A stretch of DNA of 64,000 nucleotides from Phanerochaete sordida (taxonomy: Eukaryota > Basidiomycota > Agaricomycetes > Polyporales > Phanerochaetaceae), in contig BPQB01000011.1 of the NCBI GenBank assembly GCA_019973155.2, forward strand, positions 186,001 through 250,000, written 5' to 3'. Shown in pieces: positions 54,587 through 64,000 of the stretch (positions are counted from its first letter, which is position 1; each line of letters begins with the position of its first letter). The notes beneath the pieces were generated by a model. The model saw only the letters and a program-made list of their open reading frames with translations, did no database searches and was not told the DNA's origin. The translations under genes and the position numbers were made by a program.

Positions 54587-57135
54587 GGCGCCTGCCGAAC
54601 GGGCTTCGCGTTGACGCTTAATGCTGAAGAAGGTGGATCCTCTGGCGATCGAAGTCGCCGACTCGACAGCGCAGATTCTGGTATCGATAATAATTCGCAT
54701 CGCGCCTTTCTTGGTATGCTATGTATTTATCATGTAGTAGCCGCCTGGGTGGTGCGCTGGTCGACTGTACAGCTTCTTGACCCCTGCCTTCACGACGACG
54801 TCCTGCAGACCTAGATTTACGACCTGATGACCTGCACCACGACCATCCTTAGACACTCACCACAATATTGAGCCGCGTGTAGCCTGTACGATGCGAATCG
54901 AGCGACGAGGCGTGTCTGTGCGGGAGGCCCGGACTGCCATCTGCGCGATCTCATTCAGTCAGTGGAAGAACAGAAGGGGTGATCACGATCGAGGCACGGC
55001 AATCGCCAGAAAATGGCAGATCCATCTCATTGCTTTCCGTCTGGGGATTATCATCCCGCAAGGGGGAGGTACGGCGCGGATGACGCGCCAGACGCCCGCC
55101 GAGGCCTTCCTCGAGGTTCCTCGCTTCACGCACGCAGTGTGTCTGCTCCTGGGAACGACCCTCAGGAACCCCGGGCGGGGCGACTTCCTGCTCGGCCGTT
55201 AAGTTCTTCGTGACGGCACCGGCTCCCAAGCTGACGAGCGCGCCGTTCGAGAATCCGAGGTCCTGCGGACTGGGACCGAGGCGCGGCTCGCTGAGGAAAC
55301 GTGCCTTTCATTTGCGGAGAAGTGGCGACGCAGAGCCCATAGCGGGACGGAGGATCCATGGGATTCGTTCCGAGGGCCCTCCAGTTTCTGTGAGCAGAGG
55401 GCTGCGATTGGCAGTCAGGCAGTGATGTCCGTTCAGTATAGGATAGGCACCCACGAATGAGCAATGTCCGATGGTTTCCGATGCAGCCACGATAAGGCCA
55501 CAGCCTTCGAGCAAAACGTAATTGGGAGATATTCGGAAACCGACGGCAAATCCACGCGCGGCGCGGAGACTCTCCCCCAGGGTTTCGCGAGAGTGCCGGA
55601 GAACCTGAGCCTTGTGCTGGAGCTTGGCGGAAATTGGTCACCGTGGCCGCTGCAGCCTGGGACGCTTCGGCAATGCCATACGCTTGTGGCGATGCAGTGC
55701 GGACTAGCCGCTTTGAGCGACGAAGGAATCTGTCACCGTGTTCGCGCTGTGCGGTCGTGAGAATGGTCGGCGCCTACGAACGCATGCCTGCGATATCATA
55801 TGGAGCCCTCACCTTCGACGCGCCCTGAAAAATGGCGCTTGGTCATTGCCTGCGCCGCCGTGCAGGGGCACAACGGCGTTCCCTGCAAATCGCGTCGACT
55901 GCTCAGCTGTCTGACGAGGTCCACTCCGCACCGCCTAACCTTTCTGGGAACTCGGAGGCGAGGTCACTGTCCCGAGGACTCTTGCGTAATTCACCAGCCT
56001 CCTTGACACGGGATCAGCAAGCGAGTGCGGTCGCTTGACCGTGGCATATCACATAAATGCCGATGTCGTCTGTAAAGATAGAAAACAGATTAGCGTGGAC
56101 GTTGGCTATGCAACGGAGCGGAAGCAACTTGGCCACAGGGTGCCGTCGGCGGAGGCTGGGTCCACTCGGAGGCCCTGTGTCTTTTCCATCACGGAGTACA
56201 TGAAGCAAGGCAATCGACCCTGACATATGGCGACTATCACATCCCTGGGGTCATGAGGGGGCGCACAGGGCAGATGGAGCGCCAGGGAGTCTGCCTCAGG
56301 GAAAGAAGTGCCCTGCGAAACGTTGACGCGTAGGACACCGCGCATACACGCAGTAAACACGCGCATATACGCACCTGAAAGCCCACGTTCGCCTGCCATC
56401 AGCCCAAGCTTCGAGTTGGGCACCTAGCCCGACTTCCCTATGCAATAAAGTGAGATCTATACGCGCCCCGGGAACTTGCCAGTGACACTTGACCATCACA
56501 CGTTCCACTCGTTTGCGTACGTACAAGGGCTAGGGCTGGCGTCCAACCTTCGAGACGAGGAATACGAGATCGAGACCAAGCGAGATGGCCGCTCTTCGGG
56601 TGCCTTCGAGATCGCGGGGAGGTGGGTCAACCATGACATTGAGCTATTGGGGGAAAACGCACCAGGGTCCCGAAGTAGGGTGGCAACGTCGTTGGAAATA
56701 TCTCGATGCAGCCTTCGTCCCAGCGACACTGACCTGCGGCCGACGCGAGCGACGCAGGGTGGTTAATGAAGACGCGTCAAGAGAGCATCCGACTCGGACG
56801 GGGACGTTTTCTGCGTGGTTTGGAACGTTCTGTGAGACATTGCATGGCCGGCTCGAGGTCGGTCGTCGTGGTGAACGCGAAAGACGAGGTCGAGCGCGTC
56901 TGGATCGGTTTGGGCCAATTGGGGGTCAGCGGCGCCTTGCTCAGATCGTTATCGACACCTGATTACGACATCGACTTCATCGCGCGAGGCGACTGCAATA
57001 TCCAGCGAGCACCATTCCATACACCACGGACGACCCAGGACCTCTCCGCATAGGTCTCATCGTGCAGTCACTACTCGTTGGCCTCTTTGTGGTCTTCCTC
57101 TCCTACATCTTCATCAATTCCTTGCGAGACACCAA
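54587..57135. other. Gene-poor stretch with possible acetyltransferase relic
   Basis: About 2.5 kb. The only recognisable item is a decayed hexapeptide-acetyltransferase-like stretch (see 55150-55527). The rest holds short overlapping frames with no domain. The last about 100 bp is the presumed promoter of DCN1. Confidence 0.45.
55150..55527 (-). pseudogene. Possible relic of a hexapeptide-repeat acetyltransferase
   Basis: On the minus strand, NYVLLEGCG (about 55520) and, in a different frame about 300 nt downstream, LGAGAVTKNLTAEQEVAPPG recall the start and the C-terminal GAGSVVTKD block of maltose O-acetyltransferase-type enzymes. Between them are GAYPILNGHH and a short TGGPSER that could match the GTH and RGPE parts. 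Frames change and stop codons intervene, so no active protein is possible. The match is by eye and could be chance. Confidence 0.3.
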
Positions 57136-58437
57136 CATGGTGAGCATCGTGTCGCATGCTGCGTGCAACGTCGCAGGTCGGAAGAACTGACCTCCTTCGG
57201 TGAACTTTATCGCGACATTGACTGTTTTCTACCTCTTGAACGACTTGGAACCACCCTGCGTACACCCGTCTCGCGACCGCACTCGCAACGCCGCAGTCGA
57301 AGCGCGTCGACAAGCAGCTCGAGGAGAAGATCAACCAGTTCTGTATGGTCACAGGCGCATCGTGAGTCCCCCTTATGCACGATACATAATATCGGGGCCA
57401 TCGGCCTGATTCGGTACTGATAACTATCGACATAGCCAGCGGGACGCGAGGAAGTATATCGAGAAGTACAAAGGCACTGAGCCCGCACTCAACGCATTCT
57501 ACAACGACATGTCGACCCGCTCGACCGCTGCGCCCTCTTCGAGCAAACTGGGACAACTCTTCGACCAATACAAAGGTCCGTCGCCGTTATGTGTGGCGGC
57601 TGCGAGACTCGCCTGACCGCAGCGGTTCCTTACAGATGCCGATGGGGACGAGATCAGTGCGGACGGAACGCTCAAGTTTTGCGAAGACCTTGCCGTAGAC
57701 CCAGAGGATGTGGTGCTCCTCGCCGTGGCGTACGAGCTCAAGTCGCCCAGAATGGGAGAATGGACCAGGAAGGGCTGGGTAGATGGGTGGAAAGCTGTCG
57801 GGTGCGCGGAGCTGCATCTCCCCATGCGCGGGGCCTGCTGACGCGCGCGACCGTGCAGGGCAGACAGCATTCCGACGATGAAAACCGCCCTCCTGCGGCT
57901 GCGAGATAAGCTCGGGTCTGACCCGGGCTACTTCCAGAAGGTCTACAACTACACCTTTGAGTTCTCGCGGCCTCCCGGTCAGCGCAGCCTGGGCATGGAC
58001 ATGGCGAAGCCGTTCTGGGGCCTGCTGCTGCCGCATGGCCTGCAGGGCGGTGCGCTGTCCCACACCCCGTCAACGCGCGATGGCGACGGAGATGACCGTA
58101 TGGGCGGCGTCGAGGAGGGCTGGCAGGACGCGTACATGGAGTGGTGGTTCGATTTCCTGGACGAGAAGAAGCTCAAGGGCGTCAGTAAGGATGTCTGGCA
58201 GATGGTGCGCATCTTGGCCCCCTTCTCGTGCCGGCACACAGGCTGATGGAGGTTCCCGCAGTTCCTGGAGTTCGTTCGCACCATCGACGCGAAGTTCGAG
58301 AAGTACGACGCAGAAGGTGCGTGCCATCTACGCCTTGTGGGTGCCGAGTACTCACGATGGCTTACACAGCCGCTTGGCCGTCCACCATCGATGATTTCGT
58401 GGAATACGCAAGAAACCGGCTGGCATCAGGGCAGTAG
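57136..58437 (+). CDS. DCN1: DCN1-like cullin neddylation factor
   Basis: Seven exons, about 260 residues. The protein reads (M)SKRVDKQLEEKINQFCMVTG, then ASQRDARKYIEKYKGTEPAL (UBA-like), GQLFDQYKDADGDEISADGT (EF-hand-like), VLLAVAYELKSPRMGEWTRK (potentiating neddylation domain), LGMDMAKPFWGLLLP, EWWFDFLDEKKLKGVS and a C-terminus ending WPSTIDDFVEYARNRLASGQ. DCN1 is the scaffold E3 that brings Ubc12-NEDD8 to cullins, activating SCF-type ligases. The DAD-patch region is present. An inserted loop (HTPSTRDGDGDD) separates two blocks of the PONY domain. The start is tentative: an ATG at 57136 followed at once by an intron gives a one-codon first exon. Confidence 0.85.
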
Positions 58438-58866
58438 TTTGTGTTTGCTCGCACATATGCCGCTACAAGTCTGTCAAGGGCGGAGTTGAACGCCACTGAT
58501 ATTCCGCGGACAGCGTCAAGGATTGTACTGCTAGCGGTATAAACTGGCTACTTGGAGGGTGTGTAGTGTATTGGTCGTGGTCGCCACATCGGTTATGTTT
58601 ACGAAATGAGAAGTGACAGATCTCTCTCATAATGCGAACTATTGCCAGTTGTCTAGTCCCCGTCGACCTCTAGCGACGGATCGCGATGTCATCTTCGCAC
58701 TTTTCTGCATCTGTTATTCGCCGTCGCTTGCCACGGCATCGCATCTTGGTGTCCCTTGACTAGCGGAGGAATGGTGACGTGGTGCGAAGAGCCAGCCGGA
58801 CATGCGGAATGCGCCTGCAAGAATCCTGCAATAACCGACACCAGGATCACGACCGATCGTAATTCT
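58438..58866. other. Intergenic, convergent 3' ends
   Basis: About 430 bp between the DCN1 and Rpp14 stop codons. AT-rich near 58540-58620. No gene seen. Confidence 0.5.
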
Positions 58867-59226
58867 TTACGGCAAGCTTTCCGAGGACAGCAGGGCCGGG
58901 AGAAAGGATGAATCCTTTAGCAGGGAGAGCCTCGGCGTTGCAGAGTGGGTGGTCACCGCGGCCATGAGTCTCGTCGCTTCGCTGCGGCATCTCACGCTCA
59001 GCATGCGGGCACATTTTGGAGAGCAGACCACGCACCTGCTGCCCACACGCACGACCACCTCTCCCCCGTCCTCCGCGAGCCACAGGATGTCGACGTAGGT
59101 GTTCGCGCACGTCAGGCCGAACGCCTGCAGCAGCGCGTCCTGCAGCGTCTTGCGGATCGCAAGCCCGTCGCTCGTCGCGGGGCTCAGCGCGAAGCGGATG
59201 TAGTGGTTGCCTTCGCCGCCCGTCAT
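58867..59226 (-). CDS. RNase P/MRP subunit of the Rpp14/Pop5 family
   Basis: Two exons from an ATG at 59226, about 102 residues. The protein starts MTGGEGNHYIRFALSPATSD and continues IRKTLQDALLQAFGLTCANT, YVDILWLAEDGGEVVVRVGS, then after the intron EATRLMAAVTTHS and LSLLKDSSFLPALLSS. This matches the ferredoxin-like core of Rpp14/Pop5 proteins: the first strand (YIRF), the long helix (..LQ.AFG..) and the strand-strand (..VDILW...VVVRV). These subunits sit on RNase P or MRP RNA, needed for tRNA 5' processing. The length fits. Confidence 0.8.
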   Translation of the reverse strand: MTGGEGNHYIRFALSPATSDGLAIRKTLQDALLQAFGLTCANTYVDILWLAEDGGEVVVRVGSRCVVCSPKCARMLSVRCRSEATRLMAAVTTHSATPRLSLLKDSSFLPALLSSESLP

Positions 59227-59554
59227 TACTGCGCCTGTGCTGCCCGCCGTCGCAGTTCGTGCCAGTTCGTCGCTCGTCGCGGCTCGAGACGAGGTGCGCT
59301 CAGGACGCGCCGTCTGACGCGCCCGCGGGCCCCGCGCCCTTTGCGCGGTGACTGCGTGACACCCCGGTCACGGGCGCTCGGCGCCCCGGCTGTCACGCCT
59401 GTCATGACATCGTGTTCGCCGCTGCGCAGCGCGCACCGTCTTTCCCGACTGCTCGCCACTGCCGTCTAGCTTTCCCTCGCTGTCTCGCTCGCTGCTTTCT
59501 GCTTTCTTGCTTCTCGCTGCTGTGTTGTCTGTCTACTAGGTCTGGCGAGGCCCT
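59227..59554. promoter_or_regulatory. Divergent intergenic region
   Basis: About 330 bp between the starts of Rpp14 (-) and the palmitoyltransferase (+). Pyrimidine-rich towards the + gene (59450-59540). Likely a shared promoter region. Confidence 0.55.
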
Positions 59555-61375
59555 ATGGCCAAAGATGGCGAGGGCGCGACGAATCCTCCGCAGGGCAAGT
59601 GCTGTGGGGTCGTGCAGGAGGCAGCTGCCAAGGGTACGGAGAGGAGGAACAAGCGCAGGGAAAAGGCCCAGCCGTGGATAGTGCTCAAGCTCACGATTGG
59701 GCTGACTCTGGGAATCATCGGCTATGCGTCCTACGTCTACATAGGACGTTTCTGCGTGCCCATGATCAAGAGGAGCAAGAGCATCCTCGGCGGGCGCAGA
59801 TTTGGCAGTGCGTTGACCTACTATCTCAACGTCGTCTACCACACTGACAGCATTGTATCTGCAGTACCGTTTCTCGTCATATTTTGCATCTTGCTCGCCA
59901 TGATGCTCTGGTCGTACGCCATGGTGCGCCACCTGGACCCGGGTCCTTCAGTTTCGCTGAACGTAGCTGTAGATCGTCATTGTGAGCCCAGGGAAGGCGA
60001 GAGATGTAAGCCGTATCGTACGGACAGCGCAATAGATCTGCTCAAACCTTCTTGCAGCACGTCGAGCCCTCGCCTGAACCCCCGCCGAGACAAAATCCAG
60101 TACCCGACTGGTGGGACTCGTCAAGTGACCTCGGCCATGGGCCAGGCCAGTTCGAGTACCGCGGTGCGACAGAGGGTGCCCAGTCCAACGGAAGCACGAC
60201 CCTAGAATCCCATGCCCCTCCGTCCGAAAAGCCTGGAAGACAGCGAGGTGAGGGCTCTCATGATGGTTGTCCGGAGGTAAGCTTACAGAGTGCCAAGACG
60301 ACAACGTCGGCGACGCCTCCGCAATTCCCGCTGTTCAGCAAGCCCGCGTGCGCAACGAAATCAATGCGAACGGCCACGGCGAGACGAGCGGGCTACCGGC
60401 GGGTCTCACGAGACGTCCGCCCATGAACCCAGCGTTGCTTCCAGAATGGAGGTACTGCTACAAGGATGGCTTCGTAAAGCCTCCGAGGGCTCATCACTGC
60501 CGAGCGTGTGGAACTGTCAGTCAATGTTGCTCTAGACTCCCGAGCGTGTGATTGACTCGTCGGTTATAGTGCATCCTCAAGTATGACCACCACTGCCCAT
60601 GTACGTCGTGCCTCGCCGAGGATCAACTTTGACTAACTTTTACGTAGGGATAGGACAGTGCGTGGGTGCGCGGAATCACAAGTTCTTCGTCGTCTTCCTC
60701 GAGTGGGCTGCGGTCTTCTGCATGTGGACGTTTGCCACGCTCGTCGCAGGCGCAGTACAAGAAGGCCGGGACGGTGATCTCGATGCACAGTACATCGTGA
60801 TTATAGCTTTGTACGTCGGACTGCCTTACCCCAGCTTGCGTCGGTATGCTGACCAGCCCGCAGATCAGGGCTGTTCATCCTCTTCACGCTTACGCTGCTT
60901 GCAACACATGTCCGGCTGATCATCCTCAACACGAGCACCGTCGAGTCGCTCAATAAGCAGTACATGACGGAGCGCGAGAAGGCGCTGCTTGCTCGGCAAT
61001 TCTCCTGGCACCAGTTTGGGTGAGCACTGGCTTGGTAGCCCCCGGTTTCATCATGACGCTCACTCCCGAACACAGCGCCAAGCGGAGAGTGAGGAAGCAG
61101 TGGGACCGAGACTGGGGGAACCCGTACACAGAGGGCAACCTCTGGTGGCTAGGCAGCTACCGGGAGAACTGGGAGTCGGTCATGGGGCACAGCAAGTGGG
61201 GGTGGTTCTGTGAGTGACGTCGTTCTTAAGTGTCGCTGTCTCGCTCATGCGGTTGTGCGTCGCAGTGCCCATTGGACGGAGTCCACAGGATGGCGTGAAC
61301 TGGACCCCCAATCCTCGCTTTCACTCGGATGGCAGGCCCCGGCCGCGCAGCCAATGGCCCGCCGAATTGCGATGA
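59555..61375 (+). CDS. DHHC-type protein palmitoyltransferase (PFA3-like)
   Basis: About nine exons in phase. Two N-terminal membrane helices (WIVLKLTIGLTLGIIGYASY and PFLVIFCILLAMMLWSYAM) are followed by a cytosolic Ser/Pro-rich loop and the Cys-rich DHHC domain: WRYCYKDGFVKPPRAHHCRA, then [20 protein letters not shown] with the active-site Cys in DHHC. Two more helices (EWAAVFCMWTFATLVAGAV and LFILFTLTLLATHVRLIIL), a TTxE-like NTSTVESLN and a C-terminal NPYTEGNLWWLGSY with NPxxxGxxxN character complete the family layout. Such enzymes attach palmitate to membrane proteins; Pfa3 acts on vacuolar Vac8. An intron sits inside the codon of the W in DHHCPW. The substrate is unknown. Confidence 0.88.
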
Positions 61376-61863
61376 TACCCTGCGCCGCCGATACCATTTC
61401 GCAGATGCGGTGCCTCGCGAACGTTGGAAATGACCTATGCGCACGGACCATAATAGCCCTCACATGACAGGATGATACCATTCGACTCTAGCTAATGTCC
61501 GCAACGAATCTACTGGACCTATGTACACCATACCGTACAACCTCCGCTATAATTCTGTGTATTACCCCGTGTGTATGATCGTCGTAACGTGCTTGGGTTG
61601 TGACTCGTCTTCTGAGGAACGTTGGCGTGCAATGGCCGCGTCTCGCACTCGTCGCTGTGCGCGGCGACGAGCCCAGGCACTGCCGCGGGCGGGGAATAGG
61701 CGCTATGATCCGTACCTAGCACCGGGGGGCGGTTGCCTTATTTAGCCTGAAGGCTCACCTGGGTCTGTGAATGCGGGGAGCCCGCCCAAATTGCCTTGAC
61801 CTCATACTATCATCACCACCCTCTCGCAGTTCTCGCTCACCACCACACCGCCGACACACGACA
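61376..61863. promoter_or_regulatory. Intergenic: 3' flank of DHHC gene and OAT promoter
   Basis: About 490 bp. The last 80 bp are C/T-rich (ctcatactatcatcaccaccctctcgc) just before the ATG at 61864. No gene seen. Confidence 0.5.
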
Positions 61864-64000
61864 ATGGCTCCCGCCGCTACCGCAACCACGCCGGCCAGCA
61901 ACGGCAAGCACACCGCCGCCAAGAACGGCCATACGAATGGCCACGGGAACGGCCACGGGAACGGGACCGTACACCTCTCTTCCGCGGACGTCATCCACCT
62001 CGAGCACGAGTACGGCGCACACAAGTGAGTACCGCGCGTGTCTCTGTAGAAGATGATGGGGTCACGGAGGTCGCCCCCCTGCTCTCTGATATTATAGCAT
62101 CTCACCTGGAGCGCGCTGACCCGAGTCCGAGCGGATGTCTGGGGCGCCAGGGTGTCGGCCCCGGTTGACAGTAGTAGTTCGCTCGTCCACTTGTATGCGC
62201 TCCCAGACGCTGGTGCTGATCGGTCTCTGTTTGCTGCGGCAGTTACCATCCGCTCCCGGTCGTCTTCGAACGCGCGAAGGGGGCAAAGTGAGTGACTTCT
62301 GCCGCCACCTTCGCGGGAGCATCATCTGATGCTGCTGGCCGTCGCAGAGTCTGGGACCCGGAGGGCAATGAGTACATCGACATGCTCTCGGCATATTCGT
62401 GCGTACCACTCGCTATCGCATTCATGCCAGCGCATCTGACCTACAATCCTATTCGTGAATAGTGCCGTGAACCAGGTCCGTGCATCAGACCGACCTTGAT
62501 ACCCCCTGCTGTGCTGACAGTCTGCACGTCCAGGGACATTGCCACCCGCGAATTGTCGCAACGCTCGTAGAGCAGGCGCAGAAGCTTACTCTATCTTCGC
62601 GCGCCTTCTACAATTCCCTCTTCGGTAGATATGCGCAGAAGGTCACAACTATGTTTGGCTTCGACATGGTTCTGCCCATGAACACGGGTGCTGAAGCAGT
62701 TGAGACGTCCATCAAGCTCTCCCGCAAGTGGGCATATGAGAAGAAGGGCGTGCCGGAAGGCGAAGCGATCGTGCTCAGCGTCGCAGGGAACTTCCATGGG
62801 CGAACTATTGGCGTTATAAGGTTTGTGTTTTATAATAGGTCTCCTACTATGCCACGTCAGTTACTGATTGCGGTCAACAACCCAGCATGAGCACGGACCC
62901 GGAGAGCCGCACAGGCTTCGGACCCTACCTGCAAGGCGTCGGCCCTACCTTTGTTGACAATGGAGTTGTCAGGTCCATCCGCTATGGCGAGATCTCCGAC
63001 CTTGAACGTGCCTTGGAGCTCTACGGCTCCAAGGTTGCAGGCTTCCTCATCGAGCCGATTCAGGGCGAGGCAGGGTGAGTGTTAGCCCACTGCGCTGAGA
63101 TCTCGCTGCTCAATCCCACGCCAGGATCGTCGTGCCTCCTGCAGGGTACCTTGCCAAGGTGCGCGAGCTCTGCACGAAGCACCGAGTGCTCTTGATATGC
63201 GACGAGATCCAAACGGTACGCCCCCTCGGAGCGGCTTGATTGGAAATCTCTGATTGTCCTGCAGGGTCTCTGCCGCACTGGCAAGATGATGGCATACGAG
63301 TACGAGAACATCCGTCCCGACATGGTTCTTCTCGGCAAGGCCTTGTCAGGGGGCGGTAAGTCAACGCGCTCACCGTGACGTGAACCGGGGTAACTGATCT
63401 GCGCCCCCAGTGTACCCTGTATCGGCGGTCCTTGCTGACCGCGATGTGATGCTCTGCATCCGCCCCGGCGAACATGGAAGCACCTACGGCGGGTAAGTCT
63501 CTTTGTTTTTCGTACGATACGCCGCGCATGACGCCCGCAATCTTTCTAGCAACCCGCTGGGCTGTGCGGTCTCCATGACTGCGTTGGACGTCCTCGTGGA
63601 GGAGAAACTCGCGCAGCGGGCGTACGACCTGGGTGAGAAGTTCCGCGCGGGGATAATTGCGATCAAGTCGCCCCTGGTGAAGACTGTCCGTGGACTCGGA
63701 CTTCTGAACGCGGTCGTCATCGACGAGGAGAAGAGCACACGCGGAAGGACCGCTTGGCAGTTCTGCCTGCTTCTCAAGAGCCGCGGGGTGCTCGCGAAGC
63801 CGACGCATGTCAACATGTAAGTCGCCGTCGCCCCGCTTTTCGCTGCAGATTTTTACCGGCCCTCTCACAGCATCCGCTTCGCGCCTCCCCTCGTCATTTC
63901 CGAAGAAGAGCTGATGAAGGCCGTAAAGATCATCGCCGAGTGCCTCGAGGATCTTGACACGGTCAGTTCGCGTTTTTGTCTCGCTTAGCAGCAGGCTGAC
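61864..64000 (+). CDS. CAR2: Ornithine aminotransferase (CAR2-type), possibly cut by the window end
   Basis: Class-III PLP aminotransferase built from about eleven exons. Blocks in order: [154 protein letters not shown] (the Lys binds PLP), [18 protein letters not shown] and [16 protein letters not shown]. It interconverts ornithine and glutamate semialdehyde in arginine and proline metabolism. The N-terminus has a Gly/His/Asn-rich leader ([14 protein letters not shown]) rather than a clear presequence. A stop occurs at 63986-63988, but a gtcagt donor after DLDT suggests another exon beyond the window. Confidence 0.9.

Noticed and set aside
1..64000. CRISPR array, prophage, rRNA operon or bacterial operon
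   Set aside because: No regular spaced repeats, no ribosome-binding-site-spaced gene runs and no rRNA-like sequence; the gene structure is eukaryotic throughout.

Overview
The window is nuclear DNA of a filamentous basidiomycete, most likely an agaricomycete (mushroom or polypore lineage). The evidence is GC-rich coding sequence, genes cut by many 45-60-nt introns with gtnngt...ag borders, tight packing on both strands, and a fungal gene set (CHO2, SET5, GMC oxidoreductase, Zn2Cys6 protein, F-box protein, Ser-rich cell-surface proteins). No prokaryotic, viral or organellar segment was recognised. Most gene models below were assembled by joining exons by eye through splice sites and reading phase, because few genes lie in one uninterrupted frame.

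Layout. 0.4-9 kb: RanBP2-type zinc-finger protein (+), a UPF1-like/HCS1-type helicase (-) and an amino-acid permease (-). 9.8-13.2 kb: a CFEM-like GPI-type secreted protein (+) and a Ser-rich single-pass membrane protein (-). 13.2-16.8 kb: gene-poor, with a truncated, frameshifted copy of the eIF2D C-terminus. 16.8-26.7 kb: a 20-exon GMC oxidoreductase (+), a BAG-domain protein (-), a small secreted protein (-) and an F-box protein (-). 28.7-35.5 kb: a Cdc20-family APC/C activator (+), two divergently placed single-pass membrane proteins and a Nudix hydrolase (-). 35.5-36.1 kb: a repeat copy and a decayed GMC fragment. 36.5-43.2 kb: a zinc deaminase (-), CHO2 phosphatidylethanolamine N-methyltransferase (-) and a 66-residue stand-alone Zn2Cys6 protein (-). 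44.2-48.7 kb: SET5 (+), ALKBH6-like dioxygenase (-), an MPP6-like exosome cofactor (+) and an intron-bearing tRNA-Arg(CCU). 48.7-53.7 kb: 5 kb with no recognisable gene. 53.7-64 kb: a Pro-rich protein (+), a decayed acetyltransferase-like stretch, DCN1 (+), an Rpp14/Pop5 RNase P subunit (-), a DHHC palmitoyltransferase (+) and ornithine aminotransferase (+), which runs to the window edge.

The genes are mostly independent housekeeping functions: ubiquitin/NEDD8 control (F-box, DCN1, APC/C activator), RNA metabolism (Rpp14, MPP6, tRNA), chromatin (SET5) and lipid and amino-acid metabolism. Close divergent pairs (ALKBH6/MPP6, 178 bp; Rpp14/DHHC, about 330 bp) probably share promoters. I did not find a convincing new multi-gene system. 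The most unusual items are the tiny Zn2Cys6 protein, the 8-nt and 12-nt micro-exons of the GMC gene, the helicase without a visible AUG, the deaminase split by an RS-like insert, and several decayed gene fragments and repeat copies.
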